From Dactylosporangium aurantiacum (lineage in GTDB: Bacteria > Actinomycetota > Actinomycetes > Mycobacteriales > Micromonosporaceae): a stretch of 64,000 nt of DNA. Positions 1 to 9,352 of this stretch are shown one piece after another. How positions within the stretch are numbered: the first letter of the stretch is position 1; each line of letters begins with the position of its first letter. The notes beneath the pieces are model-generated. The model was not told where the DNA came from. It saw nothing but the letters and a program-made list of their open reading frames with translations, and ran no database searches. Both the position numbers and the translations under genes were made by a program. The stretch is from the NCBI RefSeq assembly GCF_000716715.1, contig NZ_JNYJ01000043.1, forward strand, positions 178,153 to 242,152. Reading direction: 5' to 3'.

Positions 1-1346
1 AAGCGGTACCGGTCGAAGGTCTCCTGCCCCCTGGTGAAGCGGTACGTGGCCCAGTGCAGCCGCTCGACCGTGCCGTCCGCGTCGCGGGTCAGCCGCAGCA
101 GTTCCCCGGTCTCCCGGCCGGACACGGTGCGGAACACGTCCGGCTGGCCGTCGACCGGGGCGAACACCGCCGGTGGCCGGTTCGCCGGCTGGTCGGCGGC
201 GCGCGCCTGCAGCGTGCCGTTGTGCCAGCTGAAGACGTACTCGAAGCCCTCACCCCACCAGCGACCCAGCACTGAGCGGTACCGCTGCGGCGGGGGCGGC
301 GCGGGCACCCACGGCGTGATGTCGGCCGGGTCGGCCTCCACCGCCGCGGCGAGCAGCTGGTGCGCCAGGTCGATGACCTCACCGGCGGTGCCGGACGAGC
401 CGAGCGCCGCCGCGCCGAACGCGCCCGGCGTGCCGGCCCCGCCGACCCGCCCGTAGGCGCCGGCCAGGAACCCCGGCATCGCGCCGTCGTGCCCCACGTG
501 CACGATCCGCTCGGCGCCCTGCTGCGGCTGCAGGATCAGCCCGAGCCCCAGCCCGCGCGCCCACAGCACGTCCTCGGTGACGGCCCGCGGCGCCCGCATC
601 TCCTCGACCGTCGCCGCGGCCAGCACCGTCTCGGCGGGGTCGACGGCCTTCGGGTCGGCCAGGAACGCCGCCCACTTCGCCAGGTCGGCCGCGGTGCTCC
701 ACAGCTGCGCGGCCGGGCCGACCGCACCGAAGTCGTCCGGCGGCTCCGGGTGCGCGTAGTCCGACCACGCGTCCACCTGGTACCCCACGACCGGGCGGCT
801 CGGCGTCACGACCGTGTCGTCCAGGCCCAGCGGGTCGAGGATCCGCTCCCGCAGCACCTCCTCCCAGGTGCCGCCGCGCAGCCCCCCGGCGAGGTGGCCG
901 AGCAGCGCGATCGCCAGGTTCGAGTAGTGGAACCGCTGCCCCGGCGGCAGCACCCGCTCCGCCCGGTCGAGCTGGTCGAGCAGCGTGTCGACGTCCGGCG
1001 CCTGCATCGTGTCCCAGACGTCGCCGAACGGCTCGCGCTGCAGCCCCGACAGGTGCGACAGCATCCGCCCGACGGTCAGGTCGCCGTGCGCCTTCACCGG
1101 CAGGTGCCGCGAGATCGGGTCGTCGAGCTCCAGCAGCCCGTCGTCGCGGCACTGCATCACCAGCACCGCGGTGAAGGTCTTCGTGACCGAGCCGATCCGC
1201 AGCTGGCTGCGCTCGTCGACGTCGGTGCCGACGGTGAACGTCCACAGCGGCCGGTCGGCGCGGTGGATCGCCACGCTCAGCGCCGGCACCCGCGCGTCGG
1301 CCTGGACCTGCCGGGCGAGCCGCTCGTACCGCTCGTGCGCCGTCAT
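1..1346 (-). CDS. Serine hydrolase, class C beta-lactamase / esterase type (C-terminus cut by window edge)
   Basis: A penicillin-binding-protein-like serine hydrolase of the class C beta-lactamase / D-aminopeptidase superfamily. The nucleophile motif SVTK (SxxK) lies about 55 residues from the start, the YSN motif sits in FHYSN, and a HVGHDG segment occupies the place of the third (KTG-like) motif. The family acylates its serine with beta-lactams, peptides or esters; the substrate here cannot be read from the sequence. No signal peptide is visible, so it is probably cytoplasmic. The ATG at 1346 overlaps the stop of the upstream HIT gene by 4 bases (ATGA), so the two are translationally coupled. 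The reading frame is still open at base 1, so the C-terminal end is missing. Confidence 0.85.
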   Translation of the reverse strand, partial: MTAHERYERLARQVQADARVPALSVAIHRADRPLWTFTVGTDVDERSQLRIGSVTKTFTAVLVMQCRDDGLLELDDPISRHLPVKAHGDLTVGRMLSHLSGLQREPFGDVWDTMQAPDVDTLLDQLDRAERVLPPGQRFHYSNLAIALLGHLAGGLRGGTWEEVLRERILDPLGLDDTVVTPSRPVVGYQVDAWSDYAHPEPPDDFGAVGPAAQLWSTAADLAKWAAFLADPKAVDPAETVLAAATVEEMRAPRAVTEDVLWARGLGLGLILQPQQGAERIVHVGHDGAMPGFLAGAYGRVGGAGTPGAFGAAALGSSGTAGEVIDLAHQLLAAAVEADPADITPWVPAPPPPQRYRSVLGRWWGEGFEYVFSWHNGTLQARAADQPANRPPAVFAPVDGQPDVFRTVSGRETGELLRLTRDADGTVERLHWATYRFTRGQETFDRYR

Positions 1347-1693
1347 ACCGACAGCATCCGGCCGAGCGGCCGGCCGCCGAGCACGTGCCCGTGGACGTGG
1401 AAGACCTCCTGGCCGCCGTGCGCGCCGACGTTGAAGATGAGCCGGTACCCGTCCCCGGTCAGCCCCTCCTGCTCGGCGACCGCGGCGCAGGCGGCCAGCA
1501 CCGTCCCGGCCAGCGCCGGATCGGCGACGGCGAGCGTCGCGACGTCGCGGTGGTGCGCCTTGGAAATCACCAGCACGTGCACCGGCGCCTTCGGGTCGAT
1601 GTCACGGAAGGCCAGGGTGTCGTCGGTCTCGTGGACGACCGTCGCCGGGATCTCACCCGCGACGATGCGGCAGAACAGGCAGTCATCAGTCAC
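1343..1693 (-). CDS. HIT family (histidine triad) nucleotide-binding protein
   Basis: A 116-residue HIT domain protein, the usual size for Hint-type nucleotide hydrolases. The N-terminal CLFC pair, the D-x-x-P turn in the middle and the C-terminal triad HVHGHVL are all present; in the family these histidines bind and hydrolyse purine nucleoside phosphoramidates or AMP-lysine. The start is the GTG at 1693; the nearby ATG at 1701 is out of frame and stops at once. It is the first gene of a two-gene unit with the serine hydrolase (4-base overlap) and is transcribed away from the SDR gene 33 bases upstream, so the promoters must be very close together. No functional link to the hydrolase is evident beyond the coupling. 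Confidence 0.92.
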   Translation of the reverse strand: MTDDCLFCRIVAGEIPATVVHETDDTLAFRDIDPKAPVHVLVISKAHHRDVATLAVADPALAGTVLAACAAVAEQEGLTGDGYRLIFNVGAHGGQEVFHVHGHVLGGRPLGRMLSV

Positions 1694-1726
1694 AGTCGCA
1701 TCGTAGGCGGCCGGTAGGGTGCTGCC

Positions 1727-2464
1727 ATGGCTGGACGCAAGGTGTTGGTGACCGGGGCATCCCGCGGTATCGGCGAGGCGGTCGCGCGGGCGTTCGCCGC
1801 GGCGGGCGACACGGTGGCGGTGCACCACCGCGACTCGGCGGACCTCGCCGGCAAGGTCCGCGACGCGCTGCCCGGCGACGGGCACGTGATCGTCTCCGGC
1901 GACCTGACCGACCCGGCGGCGGTGCGGGCCTTCGTCGACGGCGCCGCGCTGTCCCTCGGCGGCCTCGACGTGGTGGTCAACAACGCCGCCGTCGCGGTCG
2001 AGCACCCGATCCTGGAGCAGGACTACGCGGCCTGGCAGGCGGCCTGGCGGGGGACCCTCGCGGCCAACCTCACCGGCCCCGCGAACGTCTGCTGGTGCGC
2101 GGCCCGGCACCTGGGCGAGGGCGGCAGGATCGTCAACGTCTCCTCGCGCGGCGCGTACCGCGGCGAACCCCGCTACCCGGCGTACGGCGCGGCGAAGGCC
2201 GGCCTCAACTCCCTGACCCAGTCCCTCGCCCTGGCCCTTGCCCCGCGCGGGATCGCGGTGACCGCGGTCGCACCCGGGTTCGTCGCCACGGACATGGGCA
2301 ACGCCATCATGGACGCCGGCGACGGTGCCGCGATCCGCGCGCAGAGCCCGTTCAACCGGGTGGCGCGCCCCGAGGAGGTCGCCGAGGCGGTGCTGTTCCT
2401 CGCCGGCTCCGAATGGTCCTCGGGCGCCGTCCTCGACCTCAACGGCGCGTCGTACTTCCGCTGA
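1727..2464 (+). CDS. SDR family NAD(P)-dependent oxidoreductase
   Basis: A 245-residue classical short-chain dehydrogenase/reductase. The Rossmann motif TGASRGIG lies at about residues 9-16, NNAA near residue 87, the catalytic serine in VNVSS, and the YxxxK pair in YPAYGAAK. A PG motif and a C-terminal DLNGA complete the classical FabG-like fold. Classical SDRs oxidise alcohols or reduce ketones with NAD(P)H; the substrate cannot be predicted. It is divergent from the HIT gene and convergent with rsmE (30-base gap), so it is probably monocistronic. Confidence 0.93.
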   Translation: MAGRKVLVTGASRGIGEAVARAFAAAGDTVAVHHRDSADLAGKVRDALPGDGHVIVSGDLTDPAAVRAFVDGAALSLGGLDVVVNNAAVAVEHPILEQDYAAWQAAWRGTLAANLTGPANVCWCAARHLGEGGRIVNVSSRGAYRGEPRYPAYGAAKAGLNSLTQSLALALAPRGIAVTAVAPGFVATDMGNAIMDAGDGAAIRAQSPFNRVARPEEVAEAVLFLAGSEWSSGAVLDLNGASYFR

Positions 2465-2494
2465 CGGGCGCGATCTCCAGCGCCCGGCCGCCGG

Positions 2495-3190
2495 TCACCA
2501 GCGGCCGAGGCGGACCGACAGGACGGCCAGGGCGGCCGCGCCCGCCGTCGACGTGCGCAGGATCTCGCGGCCCAGCCGGACCGGCACCGCGTCCGGGAAC
2601 GCGGCCAGCTCCTCCGGCGCGATGCCGCCCTCGGGGCCGACGACCAGCGTGATGTCGCCGGCGAGGGGCACCGTCGACAGCGGCGCCGACGCCTCCTCGT
2701 GCAGCAGGAGCACCGTGCCGGTCAGGGCGAGCTGCTTCGTGGTCCGCGCGTCGGTGACCTCGGGCAGCCAGGCCCGGCGGGACTGCTTGACCGCCTCGCG
2801 GACCGTGGCCCGCCAGCGCTCGACCGGCTTCGCGTCCTTCCACCGGGCGATGCTGCGGGCCGCCTGCCAGGGCACGATGCGGTCCACGCCCAGCTCGGTC
2901 ATCAGCTGGACGGCCAGCTCCGCCCGCTCCCCCTTGGCGATGCCCTGCACGACGGTGATCCGCGGGTCGTGCGGCGCGACCCGCTCACGGTCGAGCAGGT
3001 CGAGGTCGAGGGCGCCCTTGTGCGCCGCGGCGACCGTCGCGCGCAGCAGCCCACCCCGGCCGTCGGACAGCAGCAGCGCCTCCCCGGCACCGAGGCGCTG
3101 CACGTTGGCCGCGTGGTGCCCCTCGGGCCCGTCGAGCCGCCACCGGTCCCCGGCCGGCAGCTCGGGGACCAGGAACAGCGGCAGGCTCAC
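2495..3190 (-). CDS. rsmE: 16S rRNA (uracil-1498-N3)-methyltransferase RsmE
   Basis: A 231-residue SPOUT-class methyltransferase. The trefoil-knot signatures are the GPEGG loop and the LRTSTA segment near the C-terminus, which bind S-adenosylmethionine; the N-terminal PUA-like part contains the [10 protein letters not shown] stretch. RsmE methylates N3 of U1498 in the decoding region of 16S rRNA in assembled 30S subunits. The start is a GTG at 3190 that overlaps the dnaJ stop as GTGA, so it is the third gene of hrcA-dnaJ-rsmE, a common actinobacterial order that couples a ribosome-modifying enzyme to heat-shock control. Confidence 0.95.
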   Translation of the reverse strand: MSLPLFLVPELPAGDRWRLDGPEGHHAANVQRLGAGEALLLSDGRGGLLRATVAAAHKGALDLDLLDRERVAPHDPRITVVQGIAKGERAELAVQLMTELGVDRIVPWQAARSIARWKDAKPVERWRATVREAVKQSRRAWLPEVTDARTTKQLALTGTVLLLHEEASAPLSTVPLAGDITLVVGPEGGIAPEELAAFPDAVPVRLGREILRTSTAGAAALAVLSVRLGRW

Positions 3191-4311
3191 GCGTGGCCGT
3201 TGAACGCGTCGCGCACCCGGGAGAAGAACCCGCCCTGCTTCGACAGCTCCGCGACCTCCTCGCCGCGGGTGCGGGCGAACTCGCGCAGCAGCTTCTCCTG
3301 CTCCGGCTCCAGCCGGGTCGGGGTCCGCACGTCGAGGTGGACGTGCAGGTCACCGCGGCCGGTGCCGCGCAGGTGCGGCACGCCCTTGCCGCGGATGCGC
3401 AGGGTCTGGTTCGGCTGGGTGCCGGCCTTGACGTCGACCGTCTCCTCGCCGTCCAGGGTCTTGATCGTGAGCCGGGTGCCGAGCGCCGCCGCCGTCATCG
3501 GGACGGTGACCCGGCAGTGCAGGTCGTCGTCCTTGCGGGAGTACACGTCGTGCGGGCGCTCGTGGATCTCGACATACAGGTCGCCGGGCGGGCCGCCGCC
3601 GGGGCCGACCTCGCCCTGCTGGGCGAGGCGGATGCGCATGCCGTCCTCGACCCCGGAGGGGATCTTCACGGTCAGGGTGCGGCGGGTGCGGACCCGGCCG
3701 TCGCCGCCGCAGGTCGCGCACGGGTGCGGGATGACGGTGCCGAAGCCCTGGCAGGCCGAGCAGGGCCGGGCCGAGACGACCTGGCCGAGGAACGTGCGCT
3801 GCACCGACTGGACCTCGCCGCGGCCGCCGCAGATCTCACACGTCTGCGGGTGGGTGTTGGGCGCGGTGCCGGCACCACTGCAGGTGGAGCAGACGACCGC
3901 GGTGTCCACGGTGATCGGCGCCTCGACGCCGAACGCGGTCTCGTGCAGGTCGAGGTCGAGGCGCAGGATCGCGTCGGCGCCCGGCCGGATCCGCGGGCGC
4001 GGCCCACGGCTGGCGGTCGTGCCGAAGAACGCGTCCATGATGTCCTGGAACCCGACGAACGCGCCGCCCTGCGGCCCGCCACCGCCGCCACCGGGCGCGA
4101 GGGGGTCGCCGCCGAGGTCGACCATCTCCCGCTTGCGCGGGTCGGACAGCACCTCGTAGGCCGCGTTGATCTCCTTGAACTTCTCCTGTGCCACGGGGTC
4201 CGGATTGACATCCGGGTGGAACTCGCGCGCCAACCGCCGGTAGGCGCGCTTGATCTCGTCGGCCGTGGAGTCCCGCTTGACACCGAGAATCCCGTAGTAG
4301 TCCTTCGCCAC
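3187..4311 (-). CDS. dnaJ: Chaperone DnaJ (HrcA-linked DnaJ2 type)
   Basis: A 374-residue type I J-protein co-chaperone. The J domain with the HPD tripeptide is at about residues 33-35, followed by a glycine-rich linker and four zinc-binding CxxCxGxG-type repeats ([32 protein letters not shown]) at about residues 140-215, then the two beta-barrel substrate domains. It delivers unfolded substrates to DnaK and stimulates its ATPase. No dnaK or grpE is next to it; in actinobacteria the hrcA-linked copy is usually a second DnaJ, the first being in the dnaK operon. It lies 32 bases after hrcA and overlaps rsmE by 4 bases, so it should be controlled from the CIRCE site. Confidence 0.97.
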   Translation of the reverse strand: MAKDYYGILGVKRDSTADEIKRAYRRLAREFHPDVNPDPVAQEKFKEINAAYEVLSDPRKREMVDLGGDPLAPGGGGGGPQGGAFVGFQDIMDAFFGTTASRGPRPRIRPGADAILRLDLDLHETAFGVEAPITVDTAVVCSTCSGAGTAPNTHPQTCEICGGRGEVQSVQRTFLGQVVSARPCSACQGFGTVIPHPCATCGGDGRVRTRRTLTVKIPSGVEDGMRIRLAQQGEVGPGGGPPGDLYVEIHERPHDVYSRKDDDLHCRVTVPMTAAALGTRLTIKTLDGEETVDVKAGTQPNQTLRIRGKGVPHLRGTGRGDLHVHLDVRTPTRLEPEQEKLLREFARTRGEEVAELSKQGGFFSRVRDAFNGHA

Positions 4312-4343
4312 TGAGTCCTATGCCCCTGACTCGTCCATGAGGT

Positions 4344-5366
4344 TCAACTTTGTCCCAGCAGATCGCCGACGTAGCGTGCCACGGCGCGCACCGTCGCGAT
4401 GTTGCCGGGGTAGTCCATCCGGGTCGGCCCCAGCACACCCATGCCGCCGACGACGATGGAGCCCGGCCCGTAGCCGGTCGCCACGATCGACGCGCTGCGC
4501 AGGTCCTCGATCTCGTTCTCGTCGCCGATGCGGACCCTGGTCATGCTCGGCTCGACCTCGCCGAAGAGCTTGAGCAGGATGACCTCCTCCTCGAGCGCCT
4601 CCAGGATCGGTCGCAGGGAGCCCTGGAAGTCCAGCAGGCCGCCGCGGGCGAGGTTGGCGGTGCCCGCCAGGGCGATCCGCTCCTCGCTGCGCTCGACCAG
4701 GGTCTCCAGCAGCACCGTCGACAGGGCGGTCATCGGCGGTCGCAGGCTCGGTGCGGTCTCCTCGACGAGCGCCTCGACCAGGGGCGGGGTGTCGACGAGG
4801 CGCTTGCCGACCAGTTTCTCGTTGATCCTGCGGCGCAGCTCGGTGACGTCGTCGGCGAGGATCGGGCCGGGCAGGTCGACCAGGCGCTGCTCGACCCGGC
4901 CGGTCTCGGCGATCATGACGACCATCAGCCGGGTGGTGGAGATCGGCACCAGCTCGAAGTGCCGCACGCTGGCCCGCGACAGGCTCGGATACTGCACGAC
5001 GGCGACCTGCCGGGTCAGCTGCGCGAGCAGCCGCACTGTGCGGTGCACCACGTCGTCGAGGTCGACCGCGCCGATCAGGAACCGCTCGATCGCCCGCCGC
5101 TCGGCGGGGCTGAGCGGCTTGACCCGCGACAGCTTGTCGACGAACAGCCGGTAGCCGGCGTCGGTGGGCACCCGGCCGGCGCTGGTGTGCGGCTGCCGGA
5201 TGTAGCCCTCCTCCTCGAGGACGGCCATGTCGTTGCGGACCGTCGCCGGGGAGACGCGCAGGTTGTGCCGCTCGACGAGGGCCTTGCTGCCGACGGGCTC
5301 CTGGGTGGCGACGTAGTCCTCGACGATGGCACGCAGCACCTCGAGCTTCCGGTCGTCGAGCGCCAC
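4344..5366 (-). CDS. hrcA: Heat-inducible transcription repressor HrcA
   Basis: A 340-residue repressor of class I heat-shock genes, with an N-terminal winged-helix DNA-binding domain ([10 protein letters not shown] is the typical recognition region) and the HrcA dimerisation/inserted domains behind it. HrcA binds CIRCE and needs GroEL to stay active. The start chosen is GTG 5366, 4-5 bases behind a strong GGAGGT site; an in-frame ATG at 5396 would lie inside the CIRCE element and has no ribosome site. The family's usual N-terminus ([14 protein letters not shown]) begins exactly at the chosen start. It heads the hrcA-dnaJ-rsmE operon and is autoregulated through the upstream operator. Confidence 0.96.
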   Translation of the reverse strand: MALDDRKLEVLRAIVEDYVATQEPVGSKALVERHNLRVSPATVRNDMAVLEEEGYIRQPHTSAGRVPTDAGYRLFVDKLSRVKPLSPAERRAIERFLIGAVDLDDVVHRTVRLLAQLTRQVAVVQYPSLSRASVRHFELVPISTTRLMVVMIAETGRVEQRLVDLPGPILADDVTELRRRINEKLVGKRLVDTPPLVEALVEETAPSLRPPMTALSTVLLETLVERSEERIALAGTANLARGGLLDFQGSLRPILEALEEEVILLKLFGEVEPSMTRVRIGDENEIEDLRSASIVATGYGPGSIVVGGMGVLGPTRMDYPGNIATVRAVARYVGDLLGQS

Positions 5367-5383
5367 ACGCACCTCCCCAAGAA

Positions 5384-5410
5384 CTGGCACTCCCACTTTG
5401 CGAGTGCCAG
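5384..5410 (-). promoter_or_regulatory. CIRCE operator of the hrcA operon
   Basis: A perfect inverted repeat, CTGGCACTC, 9-base spacer, GAGTGCCAG. It matches the CIRCE consensus (TTAGCACTC-N9-GAGTGCTAA) at the core half-sites with actinobacterial C/G replacements at the outer bases. It lies 18 bases upstream of the hrcA start on the minus strand, placing it in the promoter or 5' leader, where HrcA blocks transcription. Confidence 0.95.
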
Positions 5411-5550
5411 TCTACGTCGCGTCCGCCGCCCACGGAATGATCGTCATGTGTGCGAACCGCCGCTATTGGGATGGTCTGCGGGAACTTTGTCCAAAAGAAG
5501 TCATGCCGCGTCGCTGGCGATCCTTGATCGGTACCCCTACCGTGGCCCCC

Positions 5551-6177
5551 ATGAGTGAACCACCTCGCCCTGGGGAGTATGGCGTTCCGCAGGACCCCAA
5601 CACCCCTCCCTCGTATTCGATGCCGGGCGGGGCACAGTATCCGCCGCCGGCACCCGACTACTCCCAGCAGCCGCCGGTCTCCGGTGGCGGGTACCCGCCG
5701 CCCACCAGCGGCGCGGGCTACCAGGACCCGAACGCCTACCAGCAGCCGGGCGGCTACCAGCAGCCCGGTGGCTACCAGCAGCCCGGCGGTTACCAGCAGC
5801 CGGGCCAGTACGGCTACCAGCAGCCGGGCGGCTACCCCGGCGCCGCTCCGGTCGGTTACGCCAACAGCGACGAGAAGACCTGGGCCCTGATCGCCCACTT
5901 CGGTGGCATCTTCTTCGGCTTCATCGCCCCGCTGGTCGCGCTGCTGGTCAAGGGCAACGAGTCGCCCACGGTCAAGGCGCACGCGAACGAGGCGCTGAAC
6001 TTCCACATCACGTGGGGGATCATCCTGTTCGTCGGTGCCCTGCTGTCGATCTGCACGTTCGGCGTGACCCTCATCGTGCCCTGGATCATCATCATCGTGT
6101 TCGCGATCATCGCCGGCATGAAGGCCAACGGCGGCGAGCTGTACCGCTACCCGATGACGTACCGCTTCATCAAGTAG
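5551..6177 (+). CDS. DUF4870 family membrane protein with N-terminal YQQPGG repeats
   Basis: A 208-residue protein. The first 110 residues are Pro/Gln/Tyr/Gly-rich and disordered, with five copies of the hexapeptide YQQPGG. The rest is a DUF4870 (Tic20-like) domain: a soluble start (DEKTWALIAHFGG), then about three transmembrane helices. The molecular function of DUF4870 is not established. The ATG at 5551 has no clear ribosome binding site, so it may be translated from a short leader. It is followed after 15 bases by a strong intrinsic terminator and is convergent with hemW. Pro/Gln/Tyr-rich tails of this kind are frequent on actinobacterial membrane proteins. Confidence 0.85.
   Translation: MSEPPRPGEYGVPQDPNTPPSYSMPGGAQYPPPAPDYSQQPPVSGGGYPPPTSGAGYQDPNAYQQPGGYQQPGGYQQPGGYQQPGQYGYQQPGGYPGAAPVGYANSDEKTWALIAHFGGIFFGFIAPLVALLVKGNESPTVKAHANEALNFHITWGIILFVGALLSICTFGVTLIVPWIIIIVFAIIAGMKANGGELYRYPMTYRFIK
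5737..5832 (+). repeat. 18-base coding tandem repeat (YQQPGG)
   Basis: Four consecutive 18-base units (5737-5808), a TACGGC insertion, then a fifth unit (5815-5832). They encode YQQPGG or YQQPGQ. Copies differ only at third codon positions, so selection on the peptide or recent expansion is likely. Confidence 0.9.
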
Positions 6178-6192
6178 GCATCGACGCGCGAA

Positions 6193-6217
6193 GGGGCGGC
6201 CCGCGGCCGCCCCTTTT
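6193..6217 (+). terminator. Intrinsic terminator after the DUF4870 gene
   Basis: A perfect 9-bp stem (GGGGCGGCC / GGCCGCCCC) with a 3-base loop, followed directly by TTTT. It sits between the convergent DUF4870 and hemW genes and is oriented to stop plus-strand transcription. Confidence 0.9.
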
Positions 6218-6223
6218 CCGTGC

Positions 6224-7420
6224 TCAGGTCAGGGCGCGCGCGACCCCGTCGGCGAGCAGCCGGCCGCGCAGGGTCAGCACCGCCCGGCCCGCCGCGAACG
6301 CCGCCGCGTCCAGCTGCCCGTCGGCGAGGCAGTCCCGGGCCCCGGCCAGGCCGGCCTCGTCGAGCACCGCCAGCGGCAGCCCGTCGGCGAGCCGGATGCG
6401 CAGCAGCACGTCCTCCATGTGCCGTTCCTGCGGCGTCAGTACCTCCCGCGCGTGGCCGGGCGACGCGCCGCCGGCCAGCCGGGCCGCGTACGCGTGCGGG
6501 TGCTTCACGTTCCACCACCGCACCCCCCGCACGTGGCTGTGCGCGCCGGGCCCGAGCCCCCACCAGTCGCCGCCGCGCCAGTAGAGCTCGTTGTGCCGGC
6601 AGGGCGAGTCGCGGGACCAGTTCGACACCTCGTACCACGTCATGCCGGCGGCGGTCAGGGCCTCCTCGGCGGCCAGGTAGCGGTCGGCGGCCACGTCGTC
6701 GTCGGGGAAGGGCAGCTCACCGCGGCGCATCCGGGCCGCCAGCCGGGTGCCGTCCTCGACGATCAGCGCGTACGCGCTCACGTGGTCGACCCCGGCGCCG
6801 ATCACGGTGCGCAGCGAGGCGGCGAAGTCCTCGGGGCGCTCGCCGGGGGTGCCGTAGATGAGGTCGAGGTTGACCCGCTCGAACCCGGCGGCGTGCGCCT
6901 CGGCGACGGCGGCCGCGGGCCGGCCGGGCGTGTGCCGCCGGTCGAGCACCGCCAGGACCCCGGGCGCGACGGACTGCATGCCGAGGGAGATCCGGTTGAA
7001 CCCGGCGCCGCGCAGCCGCCGCAGGCCGGCCGCGTCGACCGACTCCGGGTTGGCCTCCGTGGTCACCTCCGCGTCGCCGGCCAGCCCCCAGGTGCGGTCG
7101 ATGCCCTCCAGGATGCGGCCCAGCTCCGACGGCGGCAGCAGCGTCGGTGTGCCGCCGCCGAAGAAGATCGTGTCGACCCGGGGCGGCGCGACCACCTTCG
7201 CGGCCAGGGCCAGCTCGTCGAGCACCTGCTCGGCGTAGCCGGCGCTGAGCACGCCCTCGTCGGCGGTGTAGGTGTTGAAGTCGCAGTACCCGCAGCGGGT
7301 GGCGCAGAACGGGACGTGGACGTAGACCCCGAACCCGGCCTCCCCCGCCGCGTCGGCGACCCCGTCGGGCAGCGCGCCGTCGCGCGGGATCGGCTCGCCT
7401 TCTGGCAGTGTTCCGGGCAT
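6224..7420 (-). CDS. hemW: Radical SAM protein HemW (heme chaperone, coproporphyrinogen oxidase-like)
   Basis: A 398-residue radical SAM enzyme. The 4Fe-4S motif CATRCGYC (CxxxCxxC) follows VYVHVPFC, and GGGTPT, the SAM-binding motif, comes about 50 residues later; the C-terminal HemN-type domain is present. HemW proteins are thought to bind and insert heme rather than oxidise coproporphyrinogen, since they lack the extra N-terminal cysteine of HemN, which is also absent here. The start chosen is ATG 7420; an upstream in-frame ATG at 7465 would run into the divergent enoyl-CoA hydratase gene. Only 17 bases separate the two divergent starts. Confidence 0.92.
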   Translation of the reverse strand: MPGTLPEGEPIPRDGALPDGVADAAGEAGFGVYVHVPFCATRCGYCDFNTYTADEGVLSAGYAEQVLDELALAAKVVAPPRVDTIFFGGGTPTLLPPSELGRILEGIDRTWGLAGDAEVTTEANPESVDAAGLRRLRGAGFNRISLGMQSVAPGVLAVLDRRHTPGRPAAAVAEAHAAGFERVNLDLIYGTPGERPEDFAASLRTVIGAGVDHVSAYALIVEDGTRLAARMRRGELPFPDDDVAADRYLAAEEALTAAGMTWYEVSNWSRDSPCRHNELYWRGGDWWGLGPGAHSHVRGVRWWNVKHPHAYAARLAGGASPGHAREVLTPQERHMEDVLLRIRLADGLPLAVLDEAGLAGARDCLADGQLDAAAFAAGRAVLTLRGRLLADGVARALT

Positions 7421-7437
7421 TTCACTAGTGTGCCCGC

Positions 7438-8214
7438 ATGCCACTCGTACGGTCACAGACGGCACAGGGCGTGGCCACCGTCACGCTCGACAGCCCGACC
7501 AACCGCAACGCGCTGTCGACGGCCCTGATCGAGGAGCTGCTCGCGGCCCTGGCGGCCGCCGACGCCGACGTCTCGGTGCGGGTCGTGGTCCTCACCCACA
7601 CCGGCCCGGTGTTCTGCTCCGGGGCGGACCTGAAGGAGACCGCGGCCGCGTTCGGGTCGGGCCGGCCGCCGATCAACCGGCTCGGCGAGGTGCTGACCGC
7701 GATCTGGGAGAGCCCGAAACCGGTCGTCGCGCGGCTGACCGGCCCGGCGCGCGCCGGGGGCCTGGGGCTCGTCGCCGCCGCCGACATCGCGGTCTGCTCC
7801 CTCGACGCGACGTTCGCGTTCTCCGAGGTGCGCATCGGCGTGATCCCGGCGGTGATCTCCGCCACCGTGCTGCCGCGGCTGTCCCCGCGGGCCGCCGCCG
7901 AGCTGTTCCTGACCGGCGACGTCTTCGACGGTGCCCGGGCCCGCGAGATCGGCCTCGTCACGGCCGCCGTGCCGGCCGACGAGGTCGACGCGGCCGTCGC
8001 GTCGTTCGTCGCGTCGCTGGTCCGCGGTGCGCCCGGCGCCCTGCGCGGCACCAAGGAACTGCTCCGCCGACGGAAAGCCGACACGTTCAGTGACGAGCTG
8101 GCGGCCATGACGGAGCTGTCGGTGTCGTACTTCGGTTCCGCGGAGGGAATCGAGGGAATCATGTCATTCCGGGACAAAAGACGACCAAACTGGATCCCTG
8201 ACGGCGTCAGCTGA
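7438..8214 (+). CDS. Enoyl-CoA hydratase/isomerase family protein
   Basis: A 258-residue crotonase-fold protein. Family landmarks are the substrate-binding SGADLKE loop, the oxyanion-hole glycine pair in ARAGGLGL, and the FSEVRIGVIP segment. In true hydratases the two catalytic glutamates flank the SEVRxGxxP region; here one glutamate is visible in FSEVR, so hydratase activity on a short-chain enoyl-CoA is plausible but another crotonase activity cannot be excluded. It is divergent from hemW with an overlapping promoter region and appears monocistronic. Confidence 0.88.
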   Translation: MPLVRSQTAQGVATVTLDSPTNRNALSTALIEELLAALAAADADVSVRVVVLTHTGPVFCSGADLKETAAAFGSGRPPINRLGEVLTAIWESPKPVVARLTGPARAGGLGLVAAADIAVCSLDATFAFSEVRIGVIPAVISATVLPRLSPRAAAELFLTGDVFDGARAREIGLVTAAVPADEVDAAVASFVASLVRGAPGALRGTKELLRRRKADTFSDELAAMTELSVSYFGSAEGIEGIMSFRDKRRPNWIPDGVS

Positions 8215-8306
8215 ACGGCCGGACTCGCCTCCACCGCGTGTGGAACACGGGAGGGCAGTGGCGGGCGGGACGTACGCTGGTCGAGTTCTCAGGTCGGGAG
8301 GTGACG

Positions 8307-9206
8307 ATGCGTACACGACACGTGCTGGCGGTCCTGGCGACGCTCGTCGTCGTCGCGGCCGTCGGCGTCTACGTGCTCGTCCAGCGGATCGGTGACCACC
8401 TGCCGCAGCTGCTGCCGCCGGGCCGGGCCTGCGTCATCAACACCGGCGACGCCCCCGCCAACGTCAACAGCTCCGGCGCCTCCGCCGGCGCCGGCACCGC
8501 CGTCCCGCTCGACGCGGAGCAGGTGGCCAACGCCGCCACCATCACCGCCGTCGGCCTGCGCCGGGGCGTGCCGCAGCGCGGCCTGGTCGTCGCCCTCGCC
8601 ACCGCCTGGCAGGAGTCGAAGCTGGAGAACCTCAGCGGCGGCGACCGCGACTCGATCGGCCTGTTCCAGCAGCGGCCCAGCCAGGGCTGGGGCACGCCGG
8701 AGCAGATCGCGGACCCCCGCTTCGCGGCGAACGCCTTCTACACCGCCCTGCTGAAGGTCAAGAACTGGCAGAAGATGCGGGTCACCGACGCCGCGCAGGA
8801 GGTCCAGCGCAGCGCCCACCCCGAGGCGTACGAGAAGTGGGTCGACGAGTCGGAGATCATGGCCCGCGCCCTGAGCGGCGAGGCCACCGGGGCGGTCGCC
8901 TGCACCGTCACCGAGGCGAGCAGCCACGGTGCCGAGGCCGCGAAGACCCTCGGCGCCAGCGTCAAGCTCGACTGGGGCGACGTGCGCACCGCCGACGTCA
9001 CCGACCTGGTCGGCGTGGCGCTGAAGGTCCGCGAGCAGAAGACCGGCTGGCAGTATGCGCACTGGATGGTCGCGCACGCCCAGGACCACGGCGTCAAGCG
9101 GGTCGTCTTCAACGACATGGAGTGGACCGCGAAGAGCGGCGGCTGGACCCGGGTCACGCAGCGTGGCGGCACCGCCGCTCAGCAGGTCGTCGCCGAGGTG
9201 TACTGA
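8307..9206 (+). CDS. Membrane-anchored lysozyme-like protein
   Basis: A 299-residue protein with one N-terminal transmembrane helix (about residues 5-25) and an extracytoplasmic domain. The stretch LATAWQESKLENL followed by DRDSIGLFQQRPSQGWG resembles the catalytic glutamate and downstream IGLFQ region of lytic transglycosylase/lysozyme-fold proteins, so cell-wall binding or cleavage is likely. Related actinobacterial proteins are often mislabelled as heavy-metal transporters. The ATG at 8307 is chosen for its GGGAGG site 4-5 bases upstream; an earlier start at 8238 lacks one. Whether it is catalytically active is not known. Confidence 0.75.
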   Translation: MRTRHVLAVLATLVVVAAVGVYVLVQRIGDHLPQLLPPGRACVINTGDAPANVNSSGASAGAGTAVPLDAEQVANAATITAVGLRRGVPQRGLVVALATAWQESKLENLSGGDRDSIGLFQQRPSQGWGTPEQIADPRFAANAFYTALLKVKNWQKMRVTDAAQEVQRSAHPEAYEKWVDESEIMARALSGEATGAVACTVTEASSHGAEAAKTLGASVKLDWGDVRTADVTDLVGVALKVREQKTGWQYAHWMVAHAQDHGVKRVVFNDMEWTAKSGGWTRVTQRGGTAAQQVVAEVY

Positions 9207-9352
9207 GAGCCTGGACGGTGCGCACGACGCGCAGGTTGTCGGCCGTTCGGATGACTTTTGCGCGCTGTCCGGCAGCCAACTCCCGAGTCGGTTCCATGTA
9301 CACCTCGCGTTACCATCGGTCGTTCCCTGGTTGACGAAAGTAAGGGGAGGAC

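Noticed and set aside
3193..4314. Long open frame antisense to dnaJ
   Set aside because: It is the mirror of a conserved gene in high-GC DNA, with Ala/Val/Asp-rich composition and no ribosome site.
5367..5396. Upstream start for hrcA at ATG 5396
   Set aside because: It would lie inside the CIRCE operator and lacks a ribosome site; GTG 5366 has GGAGGT and matches the family N-terminus.
7421..7465. Upstream start for hemW at 7465
   Set aside because: It would overlap the start of the divergent enoyl-CoA hydratase gene; ATG 7420 is adequate.
9331..9336. TTGACG as a -35 element of the dioxygenase gene
   Set aside because: A -10 at the right distance would fall inside the ribosome site and start codon.
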